The notes under the pieces are model-generated. The model searched no databases. It saw only the letters and a program-made list of their open reading frames with translations, and was not told where the DNA came from. This document shows, one piece after another, positions 7,802 to 16,868 of a stretch of 55,550 nucleotides of DNA. This DNA is from SIG603 sp044432645. Lineage in GTDB: Bacteria > Bacillota > Clostridia > Oscillospirales > Acutalibacteraceae. Made by a program: the position numbers and the translations under genes. The stretch covers positions 1 to 55,550 of the forward strand of contig JAWXUM010000016.1 of NCBI GenBank assembly GCA_044432645.1, given 5' to 3'. The stretch's first letter is position 1. Each line of letters starts with the position of its first letter.

Positions 7802-8536
7802 ATGTTTAATTTAACAAATAAAAATGCTATTGTAACTGGTGGTAGCCGTGGAATTGGCAAAGTTATTGCACTTACACTTGCAAAACAAGGTGCTAACATA
7901 GCTGTTCTTGATATGAACGAAAACGAAGAAACAATGGCTGAAATTGCTGAACTTGGTGTAAAAACAGCCTATTATAAATGCAATGTATCATCGCTTGAAG
8001 ATGCAGACAGCGTTGTAAAAGCAGTTACAAAAGAGTTTGGCAGTGTTGATATTTTAATCAATAACGCTGGTATCACTCGTGACGGATTAATTCTTTCTAT
8101 GAAAGAGGCTGACTATGACGCAGTTTTAGACATCAACTTAAAAGGCGCATTTAATATGATAAAGGCTTGTTACCGTGGATTTATCCGTAAAAAAACAGGT
8201 AAAATTGTTAATATAAGTTCAGTTTCTGGTTTAATGGGTAACGCTGGTCAAGCTAATTATTCAGCATCAAAAGCAGGACTTATTGGACTTTCAAAGTCAG
8301 TAGCTAGAGAACTAGCCGAGCGTGGTGTTTGCTGTAATGTGGTAGCACCTGGCTTTATCGCAACAGACATGACACACGACTTAGACCTTGATAATCACCC
8401 ACTTATGAACTCTATTCCTCAAAAGAAAGTTGGCACACCACAAGATATTGCAAATGCGGTGCTTTTCTTAGCAAGTGATGAAGCAAATTACATAACAGGT
8501 GAAGTTATAAGAGTAGACGGTGGAATGGCAATGTAA
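7802..8536 (+). CDS. fabG: 3-oxoacyl-ACP reductase
   Basis: FabG reduces 3-oxoacyl-ACP with NADPH. The 244-residue short-chain dehydrogenase has the cofactor motif TGGSRGIGK, the NNAG motif, and the catalytic Ser and Tyr-Lys in NISSVSG and YSASKAG, and ends in the typical IRVDGGMAM. The frame is open from 7733, but ATG 7802 has GGAGGAA just upstream and gives the standard N-terminus; the earlier bases hold a small GC-rich palindrome (7743-7764). Confidence 0.96.
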   Translation: MFNLTNKNAIVTGGSRGIGKVIALTLAKQGANIAVLDMNENEETMAEIAELGVKTAYYKCNVSSLEDADSVVKAVTKEFGSVDILINNAGITRDGLILSMKEADYDAVLDINLKGAFNMIKACYRGFIRKKTGKIVNISSVSGLMGNAGQANYSASKAGLIGLSKSVARELAERGVCCNVVAPGFIATDMTHDLDLDNHPLMNSIPQKKVGTPQDIANAVLFLASDEANYITGEVIRVDGGMAM

Positions 8537-8684
8537 ACCAAGCGAAATTATACACAAACCGTAGGGGCGACCTGTGGTCGTCCGTGGGATGCCACACAGG
8601 GCATCCCCTACAATATAAATTAGATTAATAAAAAATTATTACTACGAAATAACGCAATCAATGTAAACGAAAGGAAAAAAGAAA
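8537..8684. repeat. fabG-fabF gap with two nested palindromes
   Basis: At 8561-8611 GTAGGGGCGACC/GGTCGTCC is followed by GGGATGCC (8586-8593) paired with GGCATCCC (8600-8607) and closed by CCCTAC. This is a member of the intergenic palindrome family seen through the window. It lies inside a transcribed operon. Confidence 0.7.
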
Positions 8685-9920
8685 ATGAACAGAGTTGTAG
8701 TAACTGGTATAGGAGCTATCACTCCTATTGGAAACAATGTAAAAGATTTTTGGGAAAATTTAAAAGCTGGCACAAACGGTGTTGGTCTAATTACAAGATT
8801 TGACACTTCTGATTTTAAAGTAAAAGTAGCAGCACAGGTTAAAGACTTTAACCCACTTGAATATATGGAAAAAGGCGAAGCTAGAAAAAGAGATTTATAC
8901 TGCCAATACGGTATAGCAGCTGCCACTCAAGCGGTAGAAGACAGTGGAATTATAGGCAATGTTAAAGAAGAAAAACTAGGTGTTTATTTTGGTTCTGGTA
9001 TCGGTGGAATTGACACTTTCCAAACAGAAGTAACAAAACTTAATGAAAAAGGGCCTAAAAGGGTTTCACCTTACTTTATTCCAATGTTAATTGGTAATAT
9101 TTGTGGTGGCGAAATTGCAATTAAGTATAAAGCTAAAGGTTCATGCCTACCAATGGTAACAGCTTGTGCGACAAGTAACAACACTATTGGCGAGGCTTAC
9201 CGTGCAATTAAACACGGCTATATGGACGCTATTATCGCTGGTGGTTCAGAGGCTGCAATTGTTAAAGTTGGTGTTGCTGGCTTTTCAAATATGATGGCAC
9301 TTTCTCAAAGCGAAGACACAAACACTGCTTGTTGTCCTTTTGACAAAAGAAGAAGTGGTTTTGTAATGGGCGAGGGTTCATCTTGCCTTGTGCTTGAAAG
9401 TTACGACCATGCTATAGCTCGTGGGGCGAAAATTTACGGCGAAATTGTAGGTTACGGCTCAACTTGTGACGCTCACCACATAACAGCACCAGACCCTGAT
9501 GGTATCGGTGGAGCATCTTCAATGAAAATGGCAATGGAAGAAGCTGGAATTACTGGTAGCGAAAAAATTTACGTTAACGCTCACGGAACAAGCACTCCAC
9601 TTAATGACAAAGGCGAAACTAAAGTTATTAAATTAGCTTTAGGTGAAGAAAACGCTAAAAAAGCTGTTGTAAGCTCTACAAAATCTATGACAGGTCATAT
9701 GCTAGGCGCTGCTGGCGCAACAGAGGCAATCGCTTCACTTTTAGCACTAAACGAAGGAATAATTCCTCCTACAATTAACTTTGTAGAGGCAGATCCAGAA
9801 TGTGATTTAGATTATTGTGTAAATACTGCTAAAGAATTTGGGGCAGAATATGCACTTTCAAACGGTTTAGGTTTTGGTGGACATAACGCTTGTCTTGCTT
9901 TTAAGAAGTTTTTAGGGTAA
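8685..9920 (+). CDS. fabF: 3-oxoacyl-ACP synthase II (KAS II)
   Basis: FabF condenses acyl-ACP with malonyl-ACP in elongation. The 411-residue thiolase-fold enzyme has the Cys-His-His triad: Cys in VTACATSNN (about residue 163), His in NAHGTSTPLND (about 303) and His in SMTGHMLGAAGA (about 340). Start ATG 8685 has GAAAGGA upstream. Complete, and in the usual position between fabG and accB. Confidence 0.96.
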   Translation: MNRVVVTGIGAITPIGNNVKDFWENLKAGTNGVGLITRFDTSDFKVKVAAQVKDFNPLEYMEKGEARKRDLYCQYGIAAATQAVEDSGIIGNVKEEKLGVYFGSGIGGIDTFQTEVTKLNEKGPKRVSPYFIPMLIGNICGGEIAIKYKAKGSCLPMVTACATSNNTIGEAYRAIKHGYMDAIIAGGSEAAIVKVGVAGFSNMMALSQSEDTNTACCPFDKRRSGFVMGEGSSCLVLESYDHAIARGAKIYGEIVGYGSTCDAHHITAPDPDGIGGASSMKMAMEEAGITGSEKIYVNAHGTSTPLNDKGETKVIKLALGEENAKKAVVSSTKSMTGHMLGAAGATEAIASLLALNEGIIPPTINFVEADPECDLDYCVNTAKEFGAEYALSNGLGFGGHNACLAFKKFLG

Positions 9921-9942
9921 AATAGATTTACTTTATAAAAAT

Positions 9943-9962
9943 GGAACGCAACTGGACGTTCC
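9943..9962. repeat. Short palindrome between fabF and accB
   Basis: GGAACG (9943-9948) and CGTTCC (9957-9962) form a small hairpin related to other GGAACG palindromes in the window, such as 40031-40055 and 55370-55390. Confidence 0.5.
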
Positions 9963-9985
9963 GTGAAAAAATATCGGAGGTAAAA

Positions 9986-10408
9986 ATGAACATAAATGAA
10001 GTTAAAGCTTTGGCTGAAATAATGACACAACATTCGCTAAGCTTGATTGATATAGAAGAGAATGGGCTTAAAATTAAGCTTGAAAAAAATATAACTACTG
10101 CTGTGGCAAGTGCTCCTGTAACAATTCCACAAGTTAATCAAGAGCCTGAAGAAACAGTAGCACCTATAGAAGAGGGCAGAGTTATAGTTTCTCCAACAGT
10201 TGGTGTGTATTACAGTTCATCATCACCAGACGCAGCGCCTTATGTTAGCATAGGAACAAGTATTAGCAAGGGCGACACAGTTTGTATTATTGAGGCTATG
10301 AAACTGATGAACGAAATTACAGCAGACTGCGACGGCGAAGTTGTAGAAATTATGGTTGGTAACGGCCAAGTTGTAGAGTACGGACAACCTCTTTTTAGAA
10401 TAAAATAA
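9986..10408 (+). CDS. accB: Biotin carboxyl carrier protein of acetyl-CoA carboxylase
   Basis: AccB carries the carboxylated biotin between AccC and AccAD. The 140-residue protein has the biotinyl domain at its C-terminus with the modified Lys in IEAMKLMNEI, and a Pro/Glu-rich linker in the middle. ATG 9986 is chosen over an upstream in-frame ATG at 9941 because CGGAGG lies just before it and because the upstream part covers a palindromic repeat. Confidence 0.95.
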   Translation: MNINEVKALAEIMTQHSLSLIDIEENGLKIKLEKNITTAVASAPVTIPQVNQEPEETVAPIEEGRVIVSPTVGVYYSSSSPDAAPYVSIGTSISKGDTVCIIEAMKLMNEITADCDGEVVEIMVGNGQVVEYGQPLFRIK

Positions 10409-10478
10409 ACTTAATGTAGTGGAGGGTACGCATAAGGAGCAAGCGTGTTGATTAGGGAGAAAATTGCAGATTAAACCC

Positions 10479-10616
10479 GTAGGGGCAGCTTAGCTCGTCC
10501 GAGAGTAAAGCGTTAATTTGCTTGTTTTCATAGGTAAGATTAAATATTGCTTTTATTTGTATAAAAAAATACAACATTTATCATTCTATCCACGGACGAC
10601 CACAGGTCGCCCCTAC
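10479..10616. repeat. Diverged copy of the 139-bp repeat core
   Basis: The segment begins GTAGGGGCAGC and ends GGTCGCCCCTAC, with an AT-rich centre containing TTAATTTGCTTG. Its length (138) and ends match the inner core of the 244-bp elements elsewhere, but the middle has diverged. It lies in the 285-base accB-fabZ gap; downstream is a copy of a second repeat family at 10619-10650. Confidence 0.65.
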
Positions 10617-10693
10617 TCTGGGGCATGGAAACCCTACACTACAGAGTTTATCGTTTTGTAAAATTTAAAATATCCACTTGAAAGGTCATAAAA

Positions 10694-11101
10694 ATGAATA
10701 AAGAACAAATAAAAAATATTATACCACACAGGGATAACATGCTTTTAGTTGACGAAGTTGAACTAATAGAAGGTGTTGCTCATGGTAAATGCCACATAAC
10801 AGGTGATGAGTTTTTTTTAAAGGGGCATTTTCCAGGTAACCCTGTAGTTCCAGGCGTTATTTTATGTGAAATGCTTGGACAATCTTCATGCGTTTTACTT
10901 GCTGATATAGCAAAAGGTGCAACACCATATTTTACAGGTCTTAATAATGTTAAGTTTAAAGCAGTAGTAAAACCAGGCGATACTTTAGAAACCAAATGCA
11001 ACATCACACGTTCAAGAGGAGTGTTTTACTTTGCCGAGGGTAAAGGGTATGTAAACGGAAAATTAGCAGTTTCAGCTGAATTTTCATTTGCGCTTAAATA
11101 A
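10694..11101 (+). CDS. fabZ: 3-hydroxyacyl-ACP dehydratase
   Basis: FabZ dehydrates 3-hydroxyacyl-ACP. The 135-residue hot-dog-fold protein has the active-site run GHFPGNPVVPGVILCEMLGQ, with catalytic His and Glu, and the N-terminal IPHRDNMLLVDEV. AAAGGTC precedes ATG 10694. Its position between accB and accC is usual for this operon type. Confidence 0.96.
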   Translation: MNKEQIKNIIPHRDNMLLVDEVELIEGVAHGKCHITGDEFFLKGHFPGNPVVPGVILCEMLGQSSCVLLADIAKGATPYFTGLNNVKFKAVVKPGDTLETKCNITRSRGVFYFAEGKGYVNGKLAVSAEFSFALK

Positions 11102-11273
11102 AATAGAAGTGTAATGTGTTTACATTTGATATGTAGAGGAGAGCGCTTTGCTCGTCCACAAAATTTGTAGGGAAAACCCTTGCGGTTTTCCGTAAGTTAT
11201 ATGTAATTTCGGACAGGGGCAAGCCCAGTCCCTACAAAATTACCAACCCACCAAACCTATTGGAGGTCATAAA
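11102..11273. repeat. fabZ-accC gap with palindromes
   Basis: Contains a GAGCGCTTTGCTC-type hairpin (about 11140-11153), GGAAAACC/GGTTTTCC (about 11171-11191) and a GGGGCAAGCCCAGTCCCTAC segment. These belong to the same loose family of G-TAGGG palindromes. Nothing coding is seen. Confidence 0.55.
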
Positions 11274-12593
11274 ATGTTTACAAAAATACTTATAGCAAAC
11301 AGGGGCGAAATTGCCGTTAGGGTAATTCGTGCTTGTAAAGAAATGGGAATAGACACTGTCGCAGTGTACTCGCAAGCTGACAGCGACAGCCTACACGTTG
11401 CACTTGCCGACCAAGCTATTTGCATAGGTCCAGCTTTTGCTACTGAAAGTTATATTTGCCCTGAAAAAATCATATCGGCAGCAATTGCTACAAAAGCACA
11501 GGCTATTCACCCTGGATACGGCTTTTTGGCAGAAAACGCTGATTTTGCAAGGCTATGCGAAAAACATGGCATAGTTTTTATAGGCCCTAGTGCAGAAATT
11601 ATCTCTAAAATGGGAGATAAAGACACTGCTAGAACCATTATGGAAAAGGCAAATGTGCCTATAATAAAAGGGAGTCCTATTTTAAAAGACTTCAAACAAG
11701 CACTGAAAACAGCCGATAAAATCGGTTATCCTGTACTGCTTAAAGCTACAGCTGGTGGTGGTGGCAAAGGTATTAGGCTTGTAAAAGAAGAAAGCGAAAT
11801 GGAAAACGCTTTCAAAACTGCATCAAATGAGGCGTTAAAAGGCTTTGGCGACGGCAGAATGTACATGGAAAAATTCCTTTTCCCTGCTAAACATATCGAA
11901 GTGCAACTTCTAGGCGATAACGACGGAAACGTTGTTTGCCTTGGTGAACGTGAATGTTCTATACAAAAAAACAATCAAAAATTAATTGAAGAAAGTCCGT
12001 CACCTTTTGTTACTAAAGAGGTAAGGGCAAAACTTGTCGACGCTGCTACAAAAGCTGCAAAGGCTGTTGGATATACAAATGCTGGCACAATAGAATTTTT
12101 AATGGACAAAAATTCTGACTTCTATTTTATGGAAATGAACACAAGGCTACAAGTAGAGCACCCAGTTTCCGAGCTTGTTTCTGGTCATGATATTGTAAAA
12201 TGGCAAATTAGAATTGCAGCAGGTGTTCCACTGAATTTCACACAAGATGAAATTAAAATTCGAGGGGCAGCTATTGAGTGCCGAATTAATGCGACTGCTG
12301 TTGGAAAAGTTGACTTTTTACATATTCCGTCAGGTCCGTGGGTACGTTTTGATACATTTTTATATCAAGGATATTCAATTCCACCTTATTACGACTCAAT
12401 GCTTGGCAAGCTTATAGTGTATTCTTCAAGCCGTGAAGAGGCAATTAGAAAAATGCAGTCCTCACTTTGCGAAATAGTTATCGAGGGTGCACCTAATAAT
12501 ATAGACAGTCAAATCGAAATTATCAGGGACAAAGACTTCCAAAATGGTGATTATTACACCGATTTCATGAAAAGGTTTGAGGGGGATAATTAA
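11274..12593 (+). CDS. accC: Biotin carboxylase subunit of acetyl-CoA carboxylase
   Basis: AccC carboxylates biotin on AccB using ATP and bicarbonate. The 439-residue ATP-grasp protein starts MFTKILIANRGEIAVRVIRA, has the glycine-rich loop KATAGGGGKGIR and the metal-binding FMEMNTRLQVEHPV. It is about ten residues shorter than the E. coli protein, mostly between ECRINA and the following beta strand (PSGPWVRF). GGAGG precedes the ATG. It is followed by accD after two bases. Confidence 0.95.
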   Translation: MFTKILIANRGEIAVRVIRACKEMGIDTVAVYSQADSDSLHVALADQAICIGPAFATESYICPEKIISAAIATKAQAIHPGYGFLAENADFARLCEKHGIVFIGPSAEIISKMGDKDTARTIMEKANVPIIKGSPILKDFKQALKTADKIGYPVLLKATAGGGGKGIRLVKEESEMENAFKTASNEALKGFGDGRMYMEKFLFPAKHIEVQLLGDNDGNVVCLGERECSIQKNNQKLIEESPSPFVTKEVRAKLVDAATKAAKAVGYTNAGTIEFLMDKNSDFYFMEMNTRLQVEHPVSELVSGHDIVKWQIRIAAGVPLNFTQDEIKIRGAAIECRINATAVGKVDFLHIPSGPWVRFDTFLYQGYSIPPYYDSMLGKLIVYSSSREEAIRKMQSSLCEIVIEGAPNNIDSQIEIIRDKDFQNGDYYTDFMKRFEGDN

Positions 12594-12595
12594 TT

Positions 12596-13465
12596 ATGCC
12601 AATGAATTTAATGGGACTTTTTAAATCTCCCGAAAATGAACTTGAGGGTGGTGGCAAAAAAGTAGCTTCTGCTTCACAAGACAGCGAAGTAACAAATAGT
12701 TGCCCTGTTTGTGCAAAGGCTACACCTATAAGTCAGCTTTGGGATAACCACAATGTTTGCGCTTGTGGTTATCATTTCAGAATGACTGCTAGACAAAGGG
12801 TCGCTTATTTAACTGACGAATTTGAAGAAATGTTTCGTGATTTAAGAAGCACAAATGTTTTGGACTTCCCAGGTTACGAACAAAAGCTTAAAACTGCACA
12901 GCTTACAAGCCGTGAAATTGAGGGTGTAATTTGTGGCAAAGCTGTGATTAAAGGGATTGAATGTGTTCTTTTTATAATGGAACCTGAATTTATGATGGGT
13001 TCTATGGGAACTATTGTGGGTGAAAAAATAACAAAGTCTTTTGAATTTGCTACCGAAAACAATTTGCCTGTTATTGCTTACACTGTTTCTGGTGGTGCAA
13101 GAATGCAAGAGGGCATTTTGTCTTTAATGCAAATGGCAAAAACTAGCGCAGCTGTTAAAAGACACAGCGAAAGTGGTGGACTTTATATAGTTGTTTTGAC
13201 TGACCCAACAACTGGTGGAGTAACAGCTAGTTTTGCAATGGAAGGCGATATAATTATGGCAGAGCCTAGTGCGACTGTTGGTTTTGCTGGCAGACGGGTT
13301 GTAGAGCAAACTATAAGAAAAAAACTTCCAGCAGAGTTTCAAAAGGCTGAATTTGTGCTAGAGCATGGTTTTTGTGACCTAATTACACCTAGAAAAGCAC
13401 AAAAGAAAACTCTAGCAGACATAATGTCGCTTCACGGCTATGGCGAAGTAAAGGAGGACGTTTAA
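12596..13465 (+). CDS. accD: Acetyl-CoA carboxylase carboxyltransferase beta subunit
   Basis: AccD with AccA transfers the carboxyl group from biotin to acetyl-CoA. The 289-residue protein has the crotonase-like core (FIMEPEFMMGSMG, SGGARMQEG) and an N-terminal zinc ribbon. The ribbon reads CPVC then VCACGYH, so the second Cys pair is C-x-C rather than the usual C-x2-C. ATG 12596 follows accC closely with GAGGGGG about ten bases upstream; ATG 12605 or 12611 are also possible starts. accA follows after one base. Confidence 0.94.
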   Translation: MPMNLMGLFKSPENELEGGGKKVASASQDSEVTNSCPVCAKATPISQLWDNHNVCACGYHFRMTARQRVAYLTDEFEEMFRDLRSTNVLDFPGYEQKLKTAQLTSREIEGVICGKAVIKGIECVLFIMEPEFMMGSMGTIVGEKITKSFEFATENNLPVIAYTVSGGARMQEGILSLMQMAKTSAAVKRHSESGGLYIVVLTDPTTGGVTASFAMEGDIIMAEPSATVGFAGRRVVEQTIRKKLPAEFQKAEFVLEHGFCDLITPRKAQKKTLADIMSLHGYGEVKEDV

Positions 13466-13466
13466 T

Positions 13467-14234
13467 ATGGCAACAGCATATGAAAAAGTTCAACTTGCTA
13501 GAACAAAGGGTAGACCGTCTGGTTTTTCTTATATAAATAATATTTTTACCGATTTTATAGAGCTTCACGGTGATAGACGTTTTGCAGATGACAACGCTAT
13601 AGTTGCAGGTATTGCAAGGCTTGACGGTATGCCGGTAACAGTTATTGCAATTGAAAAAGGCACTGAAACTAAAGAGAGAATTAAAAGAAACTTTGGTTCA
13701 CCGTACCCAGAGGGTTACAGAAAAGCGTTAAGGCTTATGAAACAAGCAGAAAAGTTTAATAGACCTATTGTGTGTTTTATTGACACATCAGGTGCGTTTT
13801 GTGGTATGGGCGCTGAAGAGCGTGGACAAGGGCAAGCAATAGCTGAAAACCTAATGGAAATGATAGCTTTAAAAGTGCCAGTTATTTCTATTTTAGTGGG
13901 CGAGGGTGGCTCTGGTGGAGCACTTGCCTTAGGGGTAGCTGACAGAGTTTGGATGATGGAAAACGCTGTTTATTCTGTTGTTTCGCCTGAGGGTTGTGCA
14001 AGTATTTTGTGGAAAGACTCCAAACTAGCAGATGAGGCAGCAGAGGTTTTAAAACTTACAGCTAAAGACATGTTGAATTTCGGTGTAGTAGAAAAATTAA
14101 TCTTAGAAACTGAAAACATGGACGAAGTGTATAAGGGAATAAAAGAAGATTTAACTTCTGAAATAAATGTGTTAAAAGAAAAAGATGTAAGCACACTTTT
14201 AGACGAAAGATACAACAGATTTAGAAAATTTTGA
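13467..14234 (+). CDS. accA: Acetyl-CoA carboxylase carboxyltransferase alpha subunit
   Basis: AccA pairs with AccD to form the carboxyltransferase. The 255-residue protein shows the alpha-subunit pattern ELHGDRRFADDNAIVAGIA, the oxyanion region FIDTSGAFCGMGAEERGQ and GEGGSGGALALG. It lacks the long N-terminal helix region of the E. coli subunit, as is usual in streptococci and Clostridia with this operon. It is the last gene of the operon; a long perfect hairpin follows. Confidence 0.95.
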   Translation: MATAYEKVQLARTKGRPSGFSYINNIFTDFIELHGDRRFADDNAIVAGIARLDGMPVTVIAIEKGTETKERIKRNFGSPYPEGYRKALRLMKQAEKFNRPIVCFIDTSGAFCGMGAEERGQGQAIAENLMEMIALKVPVISILVGEGGSGGALALGVADRVWMMENAVYSVVSPEGCASILWKDSKLADEAAEVLKLTAKDMLNFGVVEKLILETENMDEVYKGIKEDLTSEINVLKEKDVSTLLDERYNRFRKF

Positions 14235-14269
14235 TGTTAAAGGTATCTTAATACAAAAAAATACAAACA

Positions 14270-14310
14270 AAATTATACGGAACGACATATTTGTCGTTCC
14301 GTATAATTTT
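14270..14310. terminator. Bidirectional terminator
   Basis: A perfect 18-bp stem (14270-14287 with 14292-14309) closes a TATT loop and has A and T runs at the two ends. It serves the fab operon on the plus strand and the convergent sulfatase gene on the minus strand. Confidence 0.92.
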
Positions 14311-14321
14311 ATAATATTAAG

Positions 14322-15809
14322 TTAATCCCAATATTTTCCGTAAAATTTAACTACATTTCTAGTTTTGCAAAATTCGTTGTAAGTAGAGTCTAATCCGTCA
14401 CGCTCTAAAGCGTCAATTTGCTCTTTGCTTGCAATTGGGAAAACTAAAGTTAGTTCGTCTTTATAATTTGGCTTAATTTTTGAAAGTCCTTGTTGAACTT
14501 TTGGTGTTAAGTCCTGTGCCTCAATATTCACACCTTTAGCAGCTATCATGTAGTCTATAATTTTCATTAAAAACTTAGCTTTAAGCTCTTGATATTCAGC
14601 TTTATTAGCAAGGTTTTCGGTTTCGTTACAAATTTTGACAAGTTCACATTCGCCACTAAAAGGGAAGTATGCAAAACGGTATTCTTTGGTTGATAACAAC
14701 CTCATAGAGTCAGCAAATTCGGTGTATACTTCTTCTCGTTTGTCAAATTTTTGACAGTACATAGCAGAAATATCTCTTGAAAAAGCAAAATCTTTGTAAT
14801 CGCCAGCAACGTTTAAAATAGTAGCACCTATATCCAAATTGCTTGTAAGCATAGTTGTTTTTGTGTTTTTAGGCAAGTTATCATGGTTTGCAATTATCAT
14901 AGGAACTTCAAGTTGTGCTGCGTACAAAAATGGCCCTTTTTGGTGCATGTTATAATCTCCACAAAGGTCACCGTGGTCTGTTGAAAAAATTATAACGGTA
15001 TTTTCGTACAAATTATTCTCTTTTAGGTATTTTGTAATTCTACCAACTTCAAAGTCGATAAATTCAATCATTTTAACATAGTCAGCACGGTAAGCTTTGT
15101 TTTGCTCGTATGTGTGTACATCGCCACGAGATTTTCTGTAGCGTGGAACTTGACAAGGAGGGTTGAACTCAGGATTTACAGGGGCAGGAACTGCGTCAGC
15201 GTCTACAGTGTAGTCGAAAATAGGGGAATCCATTGGCCCGTGAGGACCTTGGAAAGAAACCCAAGTGAAAAACGGACTGCTATTTTTGTTTTCTTCAATA
15301 AAGCTCATAGCTCTGTTTGCTATTTGGTGTTCGTAATATTCTTGATAATTATATGCAAAATGACCGTTTTCATCTGTCGGAAAAACCGTTGTTTCATCTG
15401 GGTGCAAAGTTTTTAGGTATTTAAGATAATCGTCCTCATCGCCAAGACGTCTTTCTTCCATTTGCCAAGCAACATCAAAACCTTTGCTGTCTTTTCCTGG
15501 AAAGTGGTGAAGTTTGCCGAAAGCACCACAAGCGTAGTTCATTTCTTTCATACGCATAGGTAAAAAGTCTAAGCCGTCGTTAAAAGGAACATCATTTGTC
15601 CAAACACCGTGTCTGCTTAAATAAGTTCCAGTCATCATAGAAGCTCTACCAGGGGCACAAACAGGCGAGGCTGTAACTGCGTGTTCGCAAAGTAGTCCGT
15701 CGTGATAAAGATTGTCGATGTTTGGTGTTTTTACAGGAGAATTTTCGTTATAACATGATATAAAATCAGGTCTAAATTGGTCGCATAATATAACCATTAC
15801 ATTTTTCAT
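14322..15809 (-). CDS. Sulfatase (formylglycine-dependent)
   Basis: Predicted to hydrolyse sulfate esters, probably of glycans. The 495-residue protein has the metal-binding VILCDQFRPDF, the modification motif CAPGRASMMTG (C-x-P-x-R; Cys is converted to formylglycine), FGKLHHF, and STDHGD. No signal peptide is visible, so it may act in the cytoplasm. A TTG at 15824 in frame is possible, but ATG 15809 fits the family start and the promoter at 15842-15870. The activating enzyme (anSME type) is not in this window. Confidence 0.9.
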   Translation of the reverse strand: MKNVMVILCDQFRPDFISCYNENSPVKTPNIDNLYHDGLLCEHAVTASPVCAPGRASMMTGTYLSRHGVWTNDVPFNDGLDFLPMRMKEMNYACGAFGKLHHFPGKDSKGFDVAWQMEERRLGDEDDYLKYLKTLHPDETTVFPTDENGHFAYNYQEYYEHQIANRAMSFIEENKNSSPFFTWVSFQGPHGPMDSPIFDYTVDADAVPAPVNPEFNPPCQVPRYRKSRGDVHTYEQNKAYRADYVKMIEFIDFEVGRITKYLKENNLYENTVIIFSTDHGDLCGDYNMHQKGPFLYAAQLEVPMIIANHDNLPKNTKTTMLTSNLDIGATILNVAGDYKDFAFSRDISAMYCQKFDKREEVYTEFADSMRLLSTKEYRFAYFPFSGECELVKICNETENLANKAEYQELKAKFLMKIIDYMIAAKGVNIEAQDLTPKVQQGLSKIKPNYKDELTLVFPIASKEQIDALERDGLDSTYNEFCKTRNVVKFYGKYWD

Positions 15810-15841
15810 TATTTTCAAGTCCAATCTTATAATATATTTTT

Positions 15842-15870
15842 ATTATATAATTTTGTGTAGATTTAGTCAA
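15842..15870 (-). promoter_or_regulatory. Sigma-A promoter of the sulfatase gene
   Basis: On the minus strand TTGACT (15865-15870) and TATAAT (15842-15847) are exactly 17 bases apart. The predicted transcript starts near 15835. Confidence 0.8.
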
Positions 15871-16054
15871 GAAAAAATTAGCTTTTAAACAGTAAAACTG
15901 TTGCTTATTTATAACATATATGGTATGATTTTTGTTAGGTTCAGCTTATTATCACACAAAAACCGAAAATGATTTATAATTATTTCAAGGTTTGTTCAAA
16001 CATTTAAATGCGTATAATGTTAAAATTATATAAAATATATTAGGGGAGTTAAAT

Positions 16055-16759
16055 ATGGCTAGAGAAAGATATTTAATAGAGCATGAGGAGTCATCGATAC
16101 ATAGCAATGTGATTACATTAAACACAAAGAAAGAAAAGTTTCAAAACTGGTGGCTTTACAATAAAGGAGCATTCTTTTTAATACTTGCGGGCGTTGCTTT
16201 TTTAGTTTATGCTTTAGTTTCAGTGTTTACAAAAGTTGAACCTGATTACAGTATAGCTTTTATGTATTCAACCTACATAGAAACCGATGTTTTAGATGCT
16301 TTTGGAGATTATTTAGAAGAATACGCTGATGACAGAAACGACGACGGACAAGTTGTTGTACAAGTTTACAGCTACTGTTTAGACACAGACTACGACTCTA
16401 CTGCCGAGGAAGTTGCCTATGTTCAAATGGCTGCCGACTTTATGCTTGGCACAAGTATGATTTGGGTTCACGACGAGAGTGGTTGGCTTTATATGGACGG
16501 CGACGAAGAGGGTTCTTTTGTAGAGTTAGAAGACGATTCTACCCCTACAGTGGTTTCTTTCTATGACGTGGCAGTTTTTGCTGATTTTGATTTTTCAAGC
16601 AGTGGTGTGGACTACCCTGTATATTACGAAAATTATTTCCAAAATTTAAGCGTTTCTGTTAGAGAAAATTACGGAGCAATTTCTAGCGACGAAGAAACTG
16701 TTGAGTATTGTTATGACTCATACGACTACTTTATGTATTTATTAAATGGTGCAGAATAA
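16055..16759 (+). CDS. Membrane-anchored acidic protein of unknown function
   Basis: I do not recognise a family. The 234-residue protein has about 35 polar N-terminal residues, one membrane segment near residues 36-60 (FFLILAGVAFLVYALVSVF) and then an acidic, Tyr-rich domain. The order fits a single-pass protein with its C-terminal domain outside. AGGGGAG precedes ATG 16055. A terminator follows directly, so it is a single-gene unit between the divergent sulfatase and pyrE. Confidence 0.7.
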   Translation: MARERYLIEHEESSIHSNVITLNTKKEKFQNWWLYNKGAFFLILAGVAFLVYALVSVFTKVEPDYSIAFMYSTYIETDVLDAFGDYLEEYADDRNDDGQVVVQVYSYCLDTDYDSTAEEVAYVQMAADFMLGTSMIWVHDESGWLYMDGDEEGSFVELEDDSTPTVVSFYDVAVFADFDFSSSGVDYPVYYENYFQNLSVSVRENYGAISSDEETVEYCYDSYDYFMYLLNGAE

Positions 16760-16761
16760 TC

Positions 16762-16806
16762 AAACAGCAATGTTACAATTTGATTTGTGACATTGCTGTT
16801 TTTGTG
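16762..16806 (+). terminator. Intrinsic terminator
   Basis: AAACAGCAATGT (16762-16773) pairs with ACATTGCTGTTT (16790-16801), followed by a short T run. Confidence 0.85.
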
Positions 16807-16816
16807 TTCAAATAAG

Positions 16817-16845
16817 TTGATTTAACGGATATTTCGTGATATAAT
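16817..16845 (+). promoter_or_regulatory. Sigma-A promoter of pyrE
   Basis: TTGATT (16817-16822) and TATAAT (16840-16845) are separated by 17 bases. The start of transcription would leave a leader of about 17 bases, too short for a PyrR-type attenuator. Confidence 0.75.
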
Positions 16846-16868
16846 TAATAAAAAATTGGAGGTATATT

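Noticed and set aside
15102..15416. Plus-strand open frame of 104 codons within the first sulfatase
   Set aside because: Shadow of the sulfatase gene with atypical composition and no ribosome binding site; the same holds for the other overlapping frames left out, such as 6130-6480 and 52984-53415.
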